Source of the DNA: SLRI01 sp964460465
Lineage (GTDB): Bacteria > Pseudomonadota > Alphaproteobacteria > Geminicoccales > Geminicoccaceae
DNA length: 7,463 nucleotides
Assembly (NCBI GenBank): GCA_964460465.1
Contig: CAYWSB010000223.1
Location: forward strand, 1 to 7,463
Direction of reading: 5' to 3'
Of the stretch, positions 1-5,609 are shown one piece after another (the first letter of the stretch is position 1; every line of letters begins with the position of its first letter). The position numbers and the translations under genes are program-made. Below the pieces are notes generated by a model. The model had not been told where the DNA came from and did no database searches. It saw nothing but the letters and a program-made list of their open reading frames with translations.

Positions 1-792
1 CTCGCCGAGCGTGGCCCGGGCGGTGGTCAGGGTCAGGGCCGCCGCCTCGACGGCGGCGCGGCCGGCGGCGATCCGGGCGCGCACCAGGAACGCCTCGAGC
101 GCGCGGATCTGGGCCTGCACCTTCCGGTAGCGCTCGGCCTCCCTGGCCTGCTTCTCCAGCGCGTCGCGCCGGGCGCCGAGATGGCCGAGCTGGTCGGTCA
201 CCCGCTCGAGATTGACGAGGGTCGCCCTGAGCTTGAGCTCGGCCTCGTGGCGGCGGCTGTGCATGCCGCCGATGCCGGCGGCCTCCTCGAGCAGGCGGCG
301 GCGCTCCTCGGGCTTGGCCTCGACGATGAAGCCGACCTGACCCTGGCCGACGATGGCCGGGCTCTTGGCCCCGGAGCCGGCGTCGGCGAAGAGGAGCTGG
401 ATGTCGCGCTGCCGGACCTCACGGCCGTTGAGGCGGTAGAGCGAGCCGGTGCCGCGGCCGATCCGCCGGCTGATTTCGAGGTCCTCGGACCGGGGCAGGA
501 CGTGGACGGCGGCGTCGTCGCCGCTGACCGGCGGCCGCTTCAGGCCGAGCGCCACCTCGGCGAGATCGTAGGGCGGCCGGAGAGCGGAGCCGCCGAAGAT
601 CACGTCCTCCATCTCGCCGCCGCGCAGGCCCTTGGCCGAGCTCTCGCCCATCACCCAGCGCAGCGCCTCGACGACGTTGGACTTGCCGCAGCCGTTGGGG
701 CCGACGATGCCGGTCAGCCCGGGCCCGATCTCGAGCTCGGTCACGTCGCAGAACGATTTGAAGCCGCTGACGCGAAGCCGGATGAAGTGCAA
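1..792 (-). CDS. smc: Chromosome segregation ATPase SMC, N-terminal part (3' end beyond window)
   Basis: SMC is the ATPase of the condensin-like complex that compacts and segregates the chromosome with ScpA/ScpB. The 264 visible residues begin MHFIRLRVSGFKSF, the standard SMC opening. The Walker A P-loop GPNGCGKS lies at residues 31-38, followed by VEALRWVMGE. The Q-loop region GQGQVGFI and the conserved KPEERRRLLEEAAGI are also present, and a charged helical stretch then begins the coiled coil. The hinge and the C-terminal Walker B/signature half lie beyond the left edge. The start is TTG at 790-792: an in-frame TAG lies at 805-807, no other start codon lies between them, and the next in-frame ATG falls after the P-loop. 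No clear Shine-Dalgarno sequence precedes it. It is the last visible gene of the leftward group, 76 bp after the DsbA-like gene, and may be co-transcribed with it. Identity is very secure; the start is secure by elimination. Confidence 0.96.
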   Translation of the reverse strand, partial: MHFIRLRVSGFKSFCDVTELEIGPGLTGIVGPNGCGKSNVVEALRWVMGESSAKGLRGGEMEDVIFGGSALRPPYDLAEVALGLKRPPVSGDDAAVHVLPRSEDLEISRRIGRGTGSLYRLNGREVRQRDIQLLFADAGSGAKSPAIVGQGQVGFIVEAKPEERRRLLEEAAGIGGMHSRRHEAELKLRATLVNLERVTDQLGHLGARRDALEKQAREAERYRKVQAQIRALEAFLVRARIAAGRAAVEAAALTLTTARATLGE

Positions 793-868
793 GGGCTGCG
801 ATCGCTAGATGTGGGGCAGGTTGCCGGAGCCTACCACCAGATCGCGGGAGCGCAAGGCCGCAGCAGGG

Positions 869-1468
869 TCAGGGCAGGGCGCGCTCGATCACTGTGGCGA
901 ATTCGTCGACCGAGCGGTTGCCGCTGATCAGCTCGCCGTTGACGACGAAGCTCGGGGTCGAGCTGATCTGGTACTCGGCCTGGCCGTCGAGCCGCGACTG
1001 CAGGACGGCGTCGAGCATCGCGTCGTCGGCGAGGCAGGCCTCGGCCTGCTCGCGCGGCAGGCCGCCGAGCCCGGCGAGCTGGATCAGCGACTCGCGCGGG
1101 TCGGACGAGCGCGCCCAGCGCTGCTGGCTGCTGAAGAGGGCCTCGAGGAAGACGAAGTAGCGGTCCGGCCCGGCGCAGTGCGCGATCACGGCGGCATTCA
1201 GCGCGTTCTGGTCGAGTGGGAAGTCGCGATAGACGATCTTCGCCTTGCCGGTGTCGATGTAGCGCGCCTTGAGCGCCGGCAGGGTTTCGGCGTGGAAGGC
1301 GGCACAGTGCGGGCAGGTCAGCGAGGAGTACTCGATAATGGTCACCGGCGCGTCGGGGTCGCCCAGCACCCGCTCGGCCACCTCGCCGGCGGCCCGGGCG
1401 GTCGCCAGTGGCGTGGCCACCAGCAGCGCCACGGCGGCGGCCCCGCTCAACAGTCTGCGCCGGTGCAT
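869..1468 (-). CDS. Periplasmic DsbA-family thiol:disulfide oxidoreductase (thioredoxin_4 type)
   Basis: A 199-residue exported thioredoxin-fold protein of the DsbA family, expected to form or exchange disulfides in periplasmic proteins. Residues 1-27 look like a signal peptide: Arg-rich start MHRRRLLSG, an Ala/Val/Leu core, and cleavage near ARAA. The RRRLL could also be a Tat motif. The active site CPHC is at residues 52-55 after TIIEYSSLT, and the cis-proline is in STPSF (P172). The YRDFPLDQNALNAA segment is typical of alphaproteobacterial members. Two further cysteines, C98 and C145, sit in the inserted helical domain and could form a second, structural disulfide as in some alphaproteobacterial DsbAs. 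The start is ATG at 1466-1468, with GGGAG at 1475-1479 six bases upstream. It lies between DUF721 and smc, a recurrent alphaproteobacterial order. The redox partner and direction (oxidase or isomerase) cannot be read from the sequence. Confidence 0.93.
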   Translation of the reverse strand: MHRRRLLSGAAAVALLVATPLATARAAGEVAERVLGDPDAPVTIIEYSSLTCPHCAAFHAETLPALKARYIDTGKAKIVYRDFPLDQNALNAAVIAHCAGPDRYFVFLEALFSSQQRWARSSDPRESLIQLAGLGGLPREQAEACLADDAMLDAVLQSRLDGQAEYQISSTPSFVVNGELISGNRSVDEFATVIERALP

Positions 1469-1496
1469 CGCTCACTCCCGTTGCTGTCCATGCGCC

Positions 1497-1526
1497 GATA
1501 TAAGGGTCGCCCGGGCCCGGCGGCAA
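1497..1526 (-). promoter_or_regulatory. Possible sigma70-like promoter for the DsbA-like gene (and smc)
   Basis: On the minus strand, TTGCCG (1521-1526, 4 of 6 to the -35 consensus) is separated by 18 bases from TATATC (1497-1502, 4 of 6 to the -10 consensus). This is the only AT-rich spot in the 92-bp gap between DUF721 and the DsbA-like gene. It would start transcription near 1490, about 20 bases before the start codon and just ahead of the GGGAG ribosome site. The spacer holds a perfect 10-bp palindrome CCGGGCCCGG (1511-1520), which may be chance in such GC-rich DNA. If real, dsbA-smc can be transcribed separately from DUF721. Confidence 0.35.
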
Positions 1527-1560
1527 CCCGCGCTCGCGTGGACGTGTGGTCGAGGCCGGC

Positions 1561-2097
1561 TCAGGCGGCCGGCCGGCGCGCCTTGATGCTGCGCCCGAGG
1601 GCCGCAAGTGCCGCGGCCAGCGCGGCATCGTCCACCGCGGCCACCTCGCCGGCGAGGTCGGCCTCCTCGGCCGCCGTGAGCGGGCGCAGCGCGGGCGGGG
1701 CCGGCGGCGGCGGGGCTTGGCGGAGCGGCATCTGGATCAGCCGCAGCCGGGCCACCGCCGGAAAGCCGAAGAAGTCGTTGACCCTCTCGATGAGCTGCGG
1801 GGTGCTGTGCTGCAGCTCGAGCGCGGCGCCGCCCGAGGCCTGCAGGACCAGCGTTCCGCCGGTCGTGGTGCCGCGGCGGAACTCGAGGCGGACCGGATGG
1901 CAGCGCCGGGCGAGACCGGCGCCCACGACCCGCGGCCATTCCTCGATCACCTCGACCGCGGCGAAGCCGCGCGCCCTTGCGGCCGGCGAGAGCAGGGTCC
2001 TGAGCAGCCGCGAGAGGGCGGCCGCGGCGCGCCGCCGCTGCACGATCGTCGCCGGATCGGCGGGTTGCCCCTGGCCGGTCGTTGCGCGCTGCACCAC
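1561..2097 (-). CDS. DUF721 family (DciA-like) protein
   Basis: About 178 residues of a DUF721 protein; the family includes DciA, which loads the DnaB replicative helicase in bacteria lacking DnaC. What is seen: an N-terminal basic stretch, the hallmark segment RGFAAVEVIEEWPRVVG (about residues 44-60), then RCHPVRLEF, a LVLQASGGAALELQH strand-helix unit, IERVNDFFGF and VARLRLIQMPL. This is the usual KH-like DUF721 order. A Pro-rich linker and an Ala-rich C-terminal tail ending near SIKARRPAA follow. Tandem GTG codons at 2095-2097 and 2092-2094 follow a purine-rich GGGACGGGACAAGA, so I start at 2097. GTG at 2041-2043 is the alternative and would shorten the protein by 18 residues. It diverges from mutY and precedes the DsbA-like gene and smc. 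Family membership is confident; a DciA role for this alphaproteobacterial version is inference. Confidence 0.85.
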   Translation of the reverse strand: MVQRATTGQGQPADPATIVQRRRAAAALSRLLRTLLSPAARARGFAAVEVIEEWPRVVGAGLARRCHPVRLEFRRGTTTGGTLVLQASGGAALELQHSTPQLIERVNDFFGFPAVARLRLIQMPLRQAPPPPAPPALRPLTAAEEADLAGEVAAVDDAALAAALAALGRSIKARRPAA

Positions 2098-2133
2098 TCT
2101 TGTCCCGTCCCTGCCGCTCGATTTGGACCCTGG

Positions 2134-3231
2134 ATGATCACCGAGGATAACGCCTCCCGGCGCCCGTCGCCACCCCCGCTGCCCGCCGCCGCCGCGGTGC
2201 TGCGCGACGGCCTTCTGGCCTGGTACGACCAGCGCCGGCGCCGGCTGCCCTGGCGGGCCCTGCTCGGGGAGACGGCCGATCCCTGGGCGGTGCTGGTCAG
2301 CGAGATCATGCTGCAGCAGACCACGGTGGCCACCGTCACCCCGCGCTTCAAGGCCTTCCTGGCGCGGTTCCCCACGGCCGCGGCGATGGCCGCCGCACCG
2401 CTCGACGACGTGCTGCATGCGTGGCAGGGGCTCGGCTACTACCGCCGGGCGCGCGGCCTGCACGCCACCGCGGTGGCGATCACGGCGCGGCACGGCGGGC
2501 GCGTGCCGCGGACGGCGGCGGCGCTGCGCGAGCTGCCCGGCATCGGCGCCTACACGGCGGCCGCGGTGGCCGCGATCGCGTTCGATGCGGCGGTGGTGCC
2601 GATCGACGGCAATGTCGCCCGGGTGCTCGCCCGCCTCGTCGCCTGGGAGCGGCCGCTGAGCCCGGGCAAGGCCGAGCTGCAGGCGCTGGCGGCGGCCCTG
2701 GCCGCCACCGAGCGCGCCGGCGATCTGGCGCAGGCCCTGATGGAGCTGGGCGCGCTGGTCTGCACCCCGCGGCGGCCGGCCTGTGCCGCCTGTCCCTGGG
2801 CCGTCGCCTGCCGGGCCTTGGCCGCCGGCCGGGCCGAGGCGCTGCCGGTTCGCCCGGCCAAGGCGGCACGCCCCACGCGCCATGCCGTGGCCATGCTGAT
2901 CGAGGACGCGGCCGGCCGGCTCTGCCTGCGCCGCCGGCCGGACCAGGGCCTCCTGGCCGGGCTGATCGAGCTGCCGACGAGCCCGCTCGTGGAGCGGCCC
3001 TTCGCCAGCGAGGCGGCCCTCCTGGCAGCGCTGCCGCCGGCGGCGTGGCGGCCGCTGCCCGGGACCGTGCGGCACGTCTTCACCCATTTCGCGCTCGAGG
3101 TCGTGCTGGTGGAGGGCCGGCCCGCGGCGCCGCCGCCGGGCAGCTTCTTCCAGTCGCGCGACCGGCTCGGCGAGCTGGCCCTGCCGACGCTGACGCGGAA
3201 GCTGCTGCGCCACGCCGGGATCGGCGTCTAG
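2134..3231 (+). CDS. mutY: A/G-specific adenine DNA glycosylase MutY
   Basis: MutY excises adenine mispaired with 8-oxoguanine or G, starting base-excision repair in the GO system. The 365-residue protein has the full family layout: RLPWR (37-41), catalytic Glu57 in SEIMLQQT, WQGLGYYRRAR (97-107), and helix-hairpin-helix LPGIGAYTAAA (134-144) followed by catalytic Asp158 in IDGNVARVLAR. The [4Fe-4S] loop has cysteines C210, C217, C220 and C226 with the canonical C-X6-C-X2-C-X5-C spacing. From about residue 246 comes the NUDIX-like C-terminal domain that recognises 8-oxoG, with GLLAGLIELPTS and FTHFALEV. Length matches the family, and no key residue is missing. The start is ATG at 2134; only a weak GGA precedes it. 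The next in-frame Met is the one inside the catalytic motif. It diverges from DUF721 with about 36 bp between starts and converges on rsmI, sharing the CTAG stop. Confidence 0.97.
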   Translation: MITEDNASRRPSPPPLPAAAAVLRDGLLAWYDQRRRRLPWRALLGETADPWAVLVSEIMLQQTTVATVTPRFKAFLARFPTAAAMAAAPLDDVLHAWQGLGYYRRARGLHATAVAITARHGGRVPRTAAALRELPGIGAYTAAAVAAIAFDAAVVPIDGNVARVLARLVAWERPLSPGKAELQALAAALAATERAGDLAQALMELGALVCTPRRPACAACPWAVACRALAAGRAEALPVRPAKAARPTRHAVAMLIEDAAGRLCLRRRPDQGLLAGLIELPTSPLVERPFASEAALLAALPPAAWRPLPGTVRHVFTHFALEVVLVEGRPAAPPPGSFFQSRDRLGELALPTLTRKLLRHAGIGV

Positions 3232-4103
3232 CCCCGGCCGGTGCCCGCCGCGTTCCCCGCTGCGCGAAGGGCCAAGGCGCGCTTGTAGAGCTCGGCGCGA
3301 GGGCGGCCGGTGGCCTCGGCGACCAGTGCCGCTGCCCGGCTCGGCCCCTGCTCGGCCAGGGCGCGCCGCAGCCGGGCGTCGACGGCGTCGTCGTCGAGCA
3401 CGGTCAGGGGCTCGAGCGGCGGGCCGACGACCAGGACCAGCTCGCCCTTGGGCGCCGGCTCGGCCGCGAGCGCTGTCGCCAGGGCGTCGAGGGGGCCGCG
3501 GCGGACCTCCTCGTGCAGCTTGGTGAGCTCGCGGGCGATGGCGGCTGGCCGCGGCCCCAGCACCCGGGCCGCATCGGCGAGGCAGGCAGCGAGGCGATTG
3601 GGCGATTCGAACAGGACCAGGGTCGCCGGGATCGGGGCGAGTTCGGCCAGCGCCTTCTGCCGGGCGCCGGCCTTGGCCGGCAAGAAGCCCTGGAAGAAGA
3701 AGCGGTCGGTCGGCAGGCCCGAGATGGCGAGCGCCATCAGCACGGCCGAGGGGCCGGGCACGGCACTCACCAAGATGCCGGCATCCAGCGCTTCCTTGAC
3801 CAGCTTGTGACCCGGATCGGCGATCGCCGGCATCCCGGCATCGCTGATCAGGGCCATGGCAGCCCCCTGCCGCAGCGCCTCGATCAGCCCGGGCCGGACC
3901 CGGGCGGCATTGTGGTCGTGATAGGGGCGGAGGCGGACGGTCAGCCCGAGGGCGGCCATCAGCCGGCCGCTGTGCCGGGTGTCCTCGCAGAGCACGGTGT
4001 CGACGGCGCCCAGGACCTCGACCGCCCGGGCACTGATGTCGCCGAGATTGCCGATCGGGGTGGCCACCAGATAGAGCCCGCTCGCGAGTTTACTCACCGC
4101 CAC
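3228..4103 (-). CDS. rsmI: 16S rRNA (cytidine1402-2'-O)-methyltransferase RsmI
   Basis: RsmI uses S-adenosylmethionine to 2'-O-methylate C1402 of 16S rRNA in the decoding centre. The roughly 291-residue protein has the tetrapyrrole-methylase fold signatures in order: GLYLVATPIGNLGDIS, CEDTRHSGRL, YHDHN, LISDAGMPAIADPG, VPGPSAVLMAL, GLPTDRFFFQGFLPAK, ELTKLHEEVRRG and KGELVLVVG. It ends with the small C-terminal domain containing ELYKRAL. The usual SDAGTP motif reads SDAGMP (Met91), a mild departure. Two GTG starts are possible, 4101-4103 and 4095-4097, both downstream of AGGGGA (4107-4112), with spacings of 3 and 9 bases. I give the longer form, but the 289-residue one is equally plausible. 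It diverges from the LpoA-like gene, a neighbour pair also known from Escherichia coli (yraL/yraM). The yraN gene that often follows rsmI is absent; mutY converges there instead. Confidence 0.96.
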   Translation of the reverse strand: MAVSKLASGLYLVATPIGNLGDISARAVEVLGAVDTVLCEDTRHSGRLMAALGLTVRLRPYHDHNAARVRPGLIEALRQGAAMALISDAGMPAIADPGHKLVKEALDAGILVSAVPGPSAVLMALAISGLPTDRFFFQGFLPAKAGARQKALAELAPIPATLVLFESPNRLAACLADAARVLGPRPAAIARELTKLHEEVRRGPLDALATALAAEPAPKGELVLVVGPPLEPLTVLDDDAVDARLRRALAEQGPSRAAALVAEATGRPRAELYKRALALRAAGNAAGTGRG

Positions 4104-4106
4104 GGC

Positions 4107-4112
4107 TCCCCT
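4107..4112 (-). promoter_or_regulatory. Ribosome binding site of rsmI
   Basis: AGGGGA on the minus strand, 3 bases before GTG 4101-4103 and 9 bases before GTG 4095-4097. It restricts the start to these two codons, although the frame stays open further upstream to 4247. Confidence 0.6.
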
Positions 4113-4125
4113 AGGTTCGAGGCGC

Positions 4126-4140
4126 GCGGGCGCCGCCCGC
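4126..4140. repeat. Short GC-rich inverted repeat in the rsmI/lpoA-like divergent region
   Basis: GCGGGC and GCCCGC form perfect 6-base arms around a 3-base loop. The repeat lies 23-37 bases upstream of the rsmI start on the minus strand, so it could be a leader hairpin or an operator half. There is no T-run on either side, so it is not an intrinsic terminator. At this GC content a 6-base stem may be chance. No convincing -10/-35 pair was found for either gene in the rest of the 168-bp gap. Confidence 0.3.
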
Positions 4141-4261
4141 ACAACCCTTCCCGGTCGAGCCGCCGCATGGTCGATTGCCGTCCCGCGATAGCTTTCCGCC
4201 CGGTGATCCGTCCGGCCGCGCCACGGCCGCTCGCGCCTTCGCTGCAACCGCTTGCTTCGAC

Positions 4262-4265
4262 GAGG
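4262..4265 (+). promoter_or_regulatory. Ribosome binding site of the LpoA-like lipoprotein gene
   Basis: GAGG followed by a 6-base spacer and GTG at 4272. It supports the GTG over the upstream in-frame ATG at 4167, and the chosen start gives a compact lipoprotein signal peptide. Confidence 0.6.
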
Positions 4266-4271
4266 TCACGC

Positions 4272-5498
4272 GTGTCCCTTCCTCTGCTCCGCTCATGGCT
4301 CGTGGCGATCGGCCTCATGGCAGTGGTCGCCGGCTGTGCGCCGCAACGCGGCGAGCCCATCTTCCAGGATCCGGCGCCGGCCCCGGCCGAGCCTGCCGAG
4401 GCCATCGAGCCCGTCCCGACGGGTCCGGTCAAGGTCGCCCTCCTCCTGCCGCTCAGCGGCAACGCCGCCGAGGTCGGCCAGGACATGCTCGAGGCGGCGC
4501 AGATCGCCCTGTTCGATGTCGGCCGCACCGACATGGTGTTGCTGCCGCGCGACACCGGCGGCACGATCGAAGGGGCGACCGCGGCGGCCCGCTCGGCCAT
4601 CGAGGCCGGGGCCGAGCTGATCCTGGGGCCACTTTTCGCCTCGTCCACCAGCGCCGTGGCGGCCGTCGCCCGCGAGCACGACCTCAAGGTAATCTCGTTC
4701 TCCAACGACGCCAGCGTTGCCGGCGGCAATGTCTGGGTGGTGGGCTTCCGCCCGGAGGAGCAGGTCGCCCGGGTCGTCGATTTCGCCCGCCGCCAGGGCA
4801 TGACCCGGATCGGCGCCCTGGCCCCGGACGATGCCTACGGCGTGCGGGCGGTCAACGGCTTCCGCGCCGCGATGGTGGGCGGCGAGGCCGACCTGGACGG
4901 ACCGAGCCACGCCTTCTACCCGCCCGACGAGCGCGAGGCGGCGCGCGTGGTGCGCGAGTTCACCGGCTACCGGGCGCCGCCCGAGGGCTCGATCGGCATG
5001 AGCGGCAACACCCGCCGGTTCGACGCACTCCTGATCGCCGACGGCGGCTCGCGGCTGCGCTCGATCGCGGCACTCCTCGCCTTCTACGACGTCGACACCG
5101 CCACCACCCGGCCGCTTGGCACCATGCTCTGGGAGAGCGACCCGCGGCTCTTGTTCGAGGAGACGCTGCAGGGCGGCTGGTATGCCAGCGTCTCGCCGGA
5201 GGGCGAGCGCAACTTCCAGGCGCGGTTCGAGCGGGCCTTCGGCCGCCGGCCCGGCGCGCTCGCCGGCCTCGCCTACGACGCGACCGCGCTCGCCGCCGTG
5301 GTCGCCGCCAGCGATCGCAGCTTTCCCGGCGACCTCCTGACCGATCCGAGCGGCTTCGTCGGCCGTGCGGGCATCTTCCGCCTGCGCAGCGACGGCACCA
5401 CCCAGCACGGCCTCGCCGTGCTGGAGATCGACAACGGCACCGCCCGGGTGATCGACCCTGCACCCAGCAGCTTCCTGGTGGCGTTCCTGGGACAGTAG
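4272..5498 (+). CDS. Penicillin-binding protein activator, LpoA-like lipoprotein
   Basis: A 408-residue predicted outer-membrane lipoprotein with a periplasmic-binding-protein fold (Peripla_BP_6/LpoA C-terminal type). In E. coli, LpoA activates the peptidoglycan synthase PBP1A; a comparable role here is inferred from family and context. Residues 1-21 form a hydrophobic signal peptide ending in lipobox VAGC, with lipidated Cys22. Ala at +2 does not favour inner-membrane retention. A Pro/Ala/Glu-rich linker (about 29-50) leads into VKVALLLPLSGNAAEVGQDM, then GAELILGPLFASSTSAVAAV and KVISFSND, VGFRPEEQVARVVDFA, a FDALLIADGG strand, LAGLAYDATAL and the closing GRAGIFRLRSDGTTQHGLAV. There is no TPR-like N-terminal domain, so it is shorter than the roughly 680-residue E. 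coli LpoA, as usual in Alphaproteobacteria. The GTG start has a good ribosome site. It is divergent from rsmI, the conserved neighbour. The substrate pocket may bind no small molecule. Confidence 0.9.
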   Translation: MSLPLLRSWLVAIGLMAVVAGCAPQRGEPIFQDPAPAPAEPAEAIEPVPTGPVKVALLLPLSGNAAEVGQDMLEAAQIALFDVGRTDMVLLPRDTGGTIEGATAAARSAIEAGAELILGPLFASSTSAVAAVAREHDLKVISFSNDASVAGGNVWVVGFRPEEQVARVVDFARRQGMTRIGALAPDDAYGVRAVNGFRAAMVGGEADLDGPSHAFYPPDEREAARVVREFTGYRAPPEGSIGMSGNTRRFDALLIADGGSRLRSIAALLAFYDVDTATTRPLGTMLWESDPRLLFEETLQGGWYASVSPEGERNFQARFERAFGRRPGALAGLAYDATALAAVVAASDRSFPGDLLTDPSGFVGRAGIFRLRSDGTTQHGLAVLEIDNGTARVIDPAPSSFLVAFLGQ

Positions 5499-5537
5499 GC
5501 CGGCAGCTTCCCGCAAGCGCTTGATTCGACGGGGGAC

Positions 5538-5566
5538 TGGACAACCTTAAGGCGACGATCTATAGG
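5538..5566 (+). promoter_or_regulatory. Probable sigma70-like promoter of the receiver-GGDEF-EAL gene
   Basis: TGGACA (5538-5543, 5 of 6 to the -35 consensus), a 17-base spacer, then TATAGG (5561-5566, 4 of 6 to the -10 consensus). It lies in the only clearly AT-rich islet of the window (about 5541-5590). A perfect 8-bp palindrome CCTTAAGG (5545-5552) occupies the spacer and could be an operator. Transcription would begin near 5573, leaving about 36 bases before ATG 5610 or about 16 before ATG 5589. An overlapping alternative -10, TACTAT, is at 5568-5573. Confidence 0.55.
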
Positions 5567-5609
5567 CTACTATCTATCAAAAGTTTAGATGTGGCCGCGA
5601 CCCTTGCTC

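Noticed and set aside
798..805. GCGATCGC palindrome resembling the cyanobacterial HIP1 repeat
   Set aside because: It was noticed as an isolated copy, and the gene content is alphaproteobacterial; 8-bp GC-rich palindromes are expected by chance.
181..927. 248-codon plus-strand open frame opposite smc
   Set aside because: The minus strand encodes the SMC head domain with Walker A; the plus frame has no family signature.
809..2137. 442-codon plus-strand open frame opposite the DsbA-like and DUF721 genes
   Set aside because: Both minus-strand genes show conserved motifs; the plus translation is Arg/Ala-rich low complexity.
4104..4247. Possible N-terminal extension of rsmI to an upstream ATG
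   Set aside because: The added residues are Arg/Pro-rich with no homology to RsmI starts, and AGGGGA at 4107-4112 sits just before the GTG starts.
2421..4271. Long plus-strand open frame leading in-frame into the LpoA-like gene
   Set aside because: It runs over mutY in another frame and antisense to rsmI; its translation is Gly/Ala/Arg-rich low complexity with no motif. Lack of stops is typical of high-GC DNA. Only the part from 4272 is real.
5514..5523. CAAGCGCTTG palindrome after the LpoA-like gene as a terminator
   Set aside because: The 5-base arms have no loop and no T-run follows, so it cannot act as an intrinsic terminator; more likely chance or a protein site.
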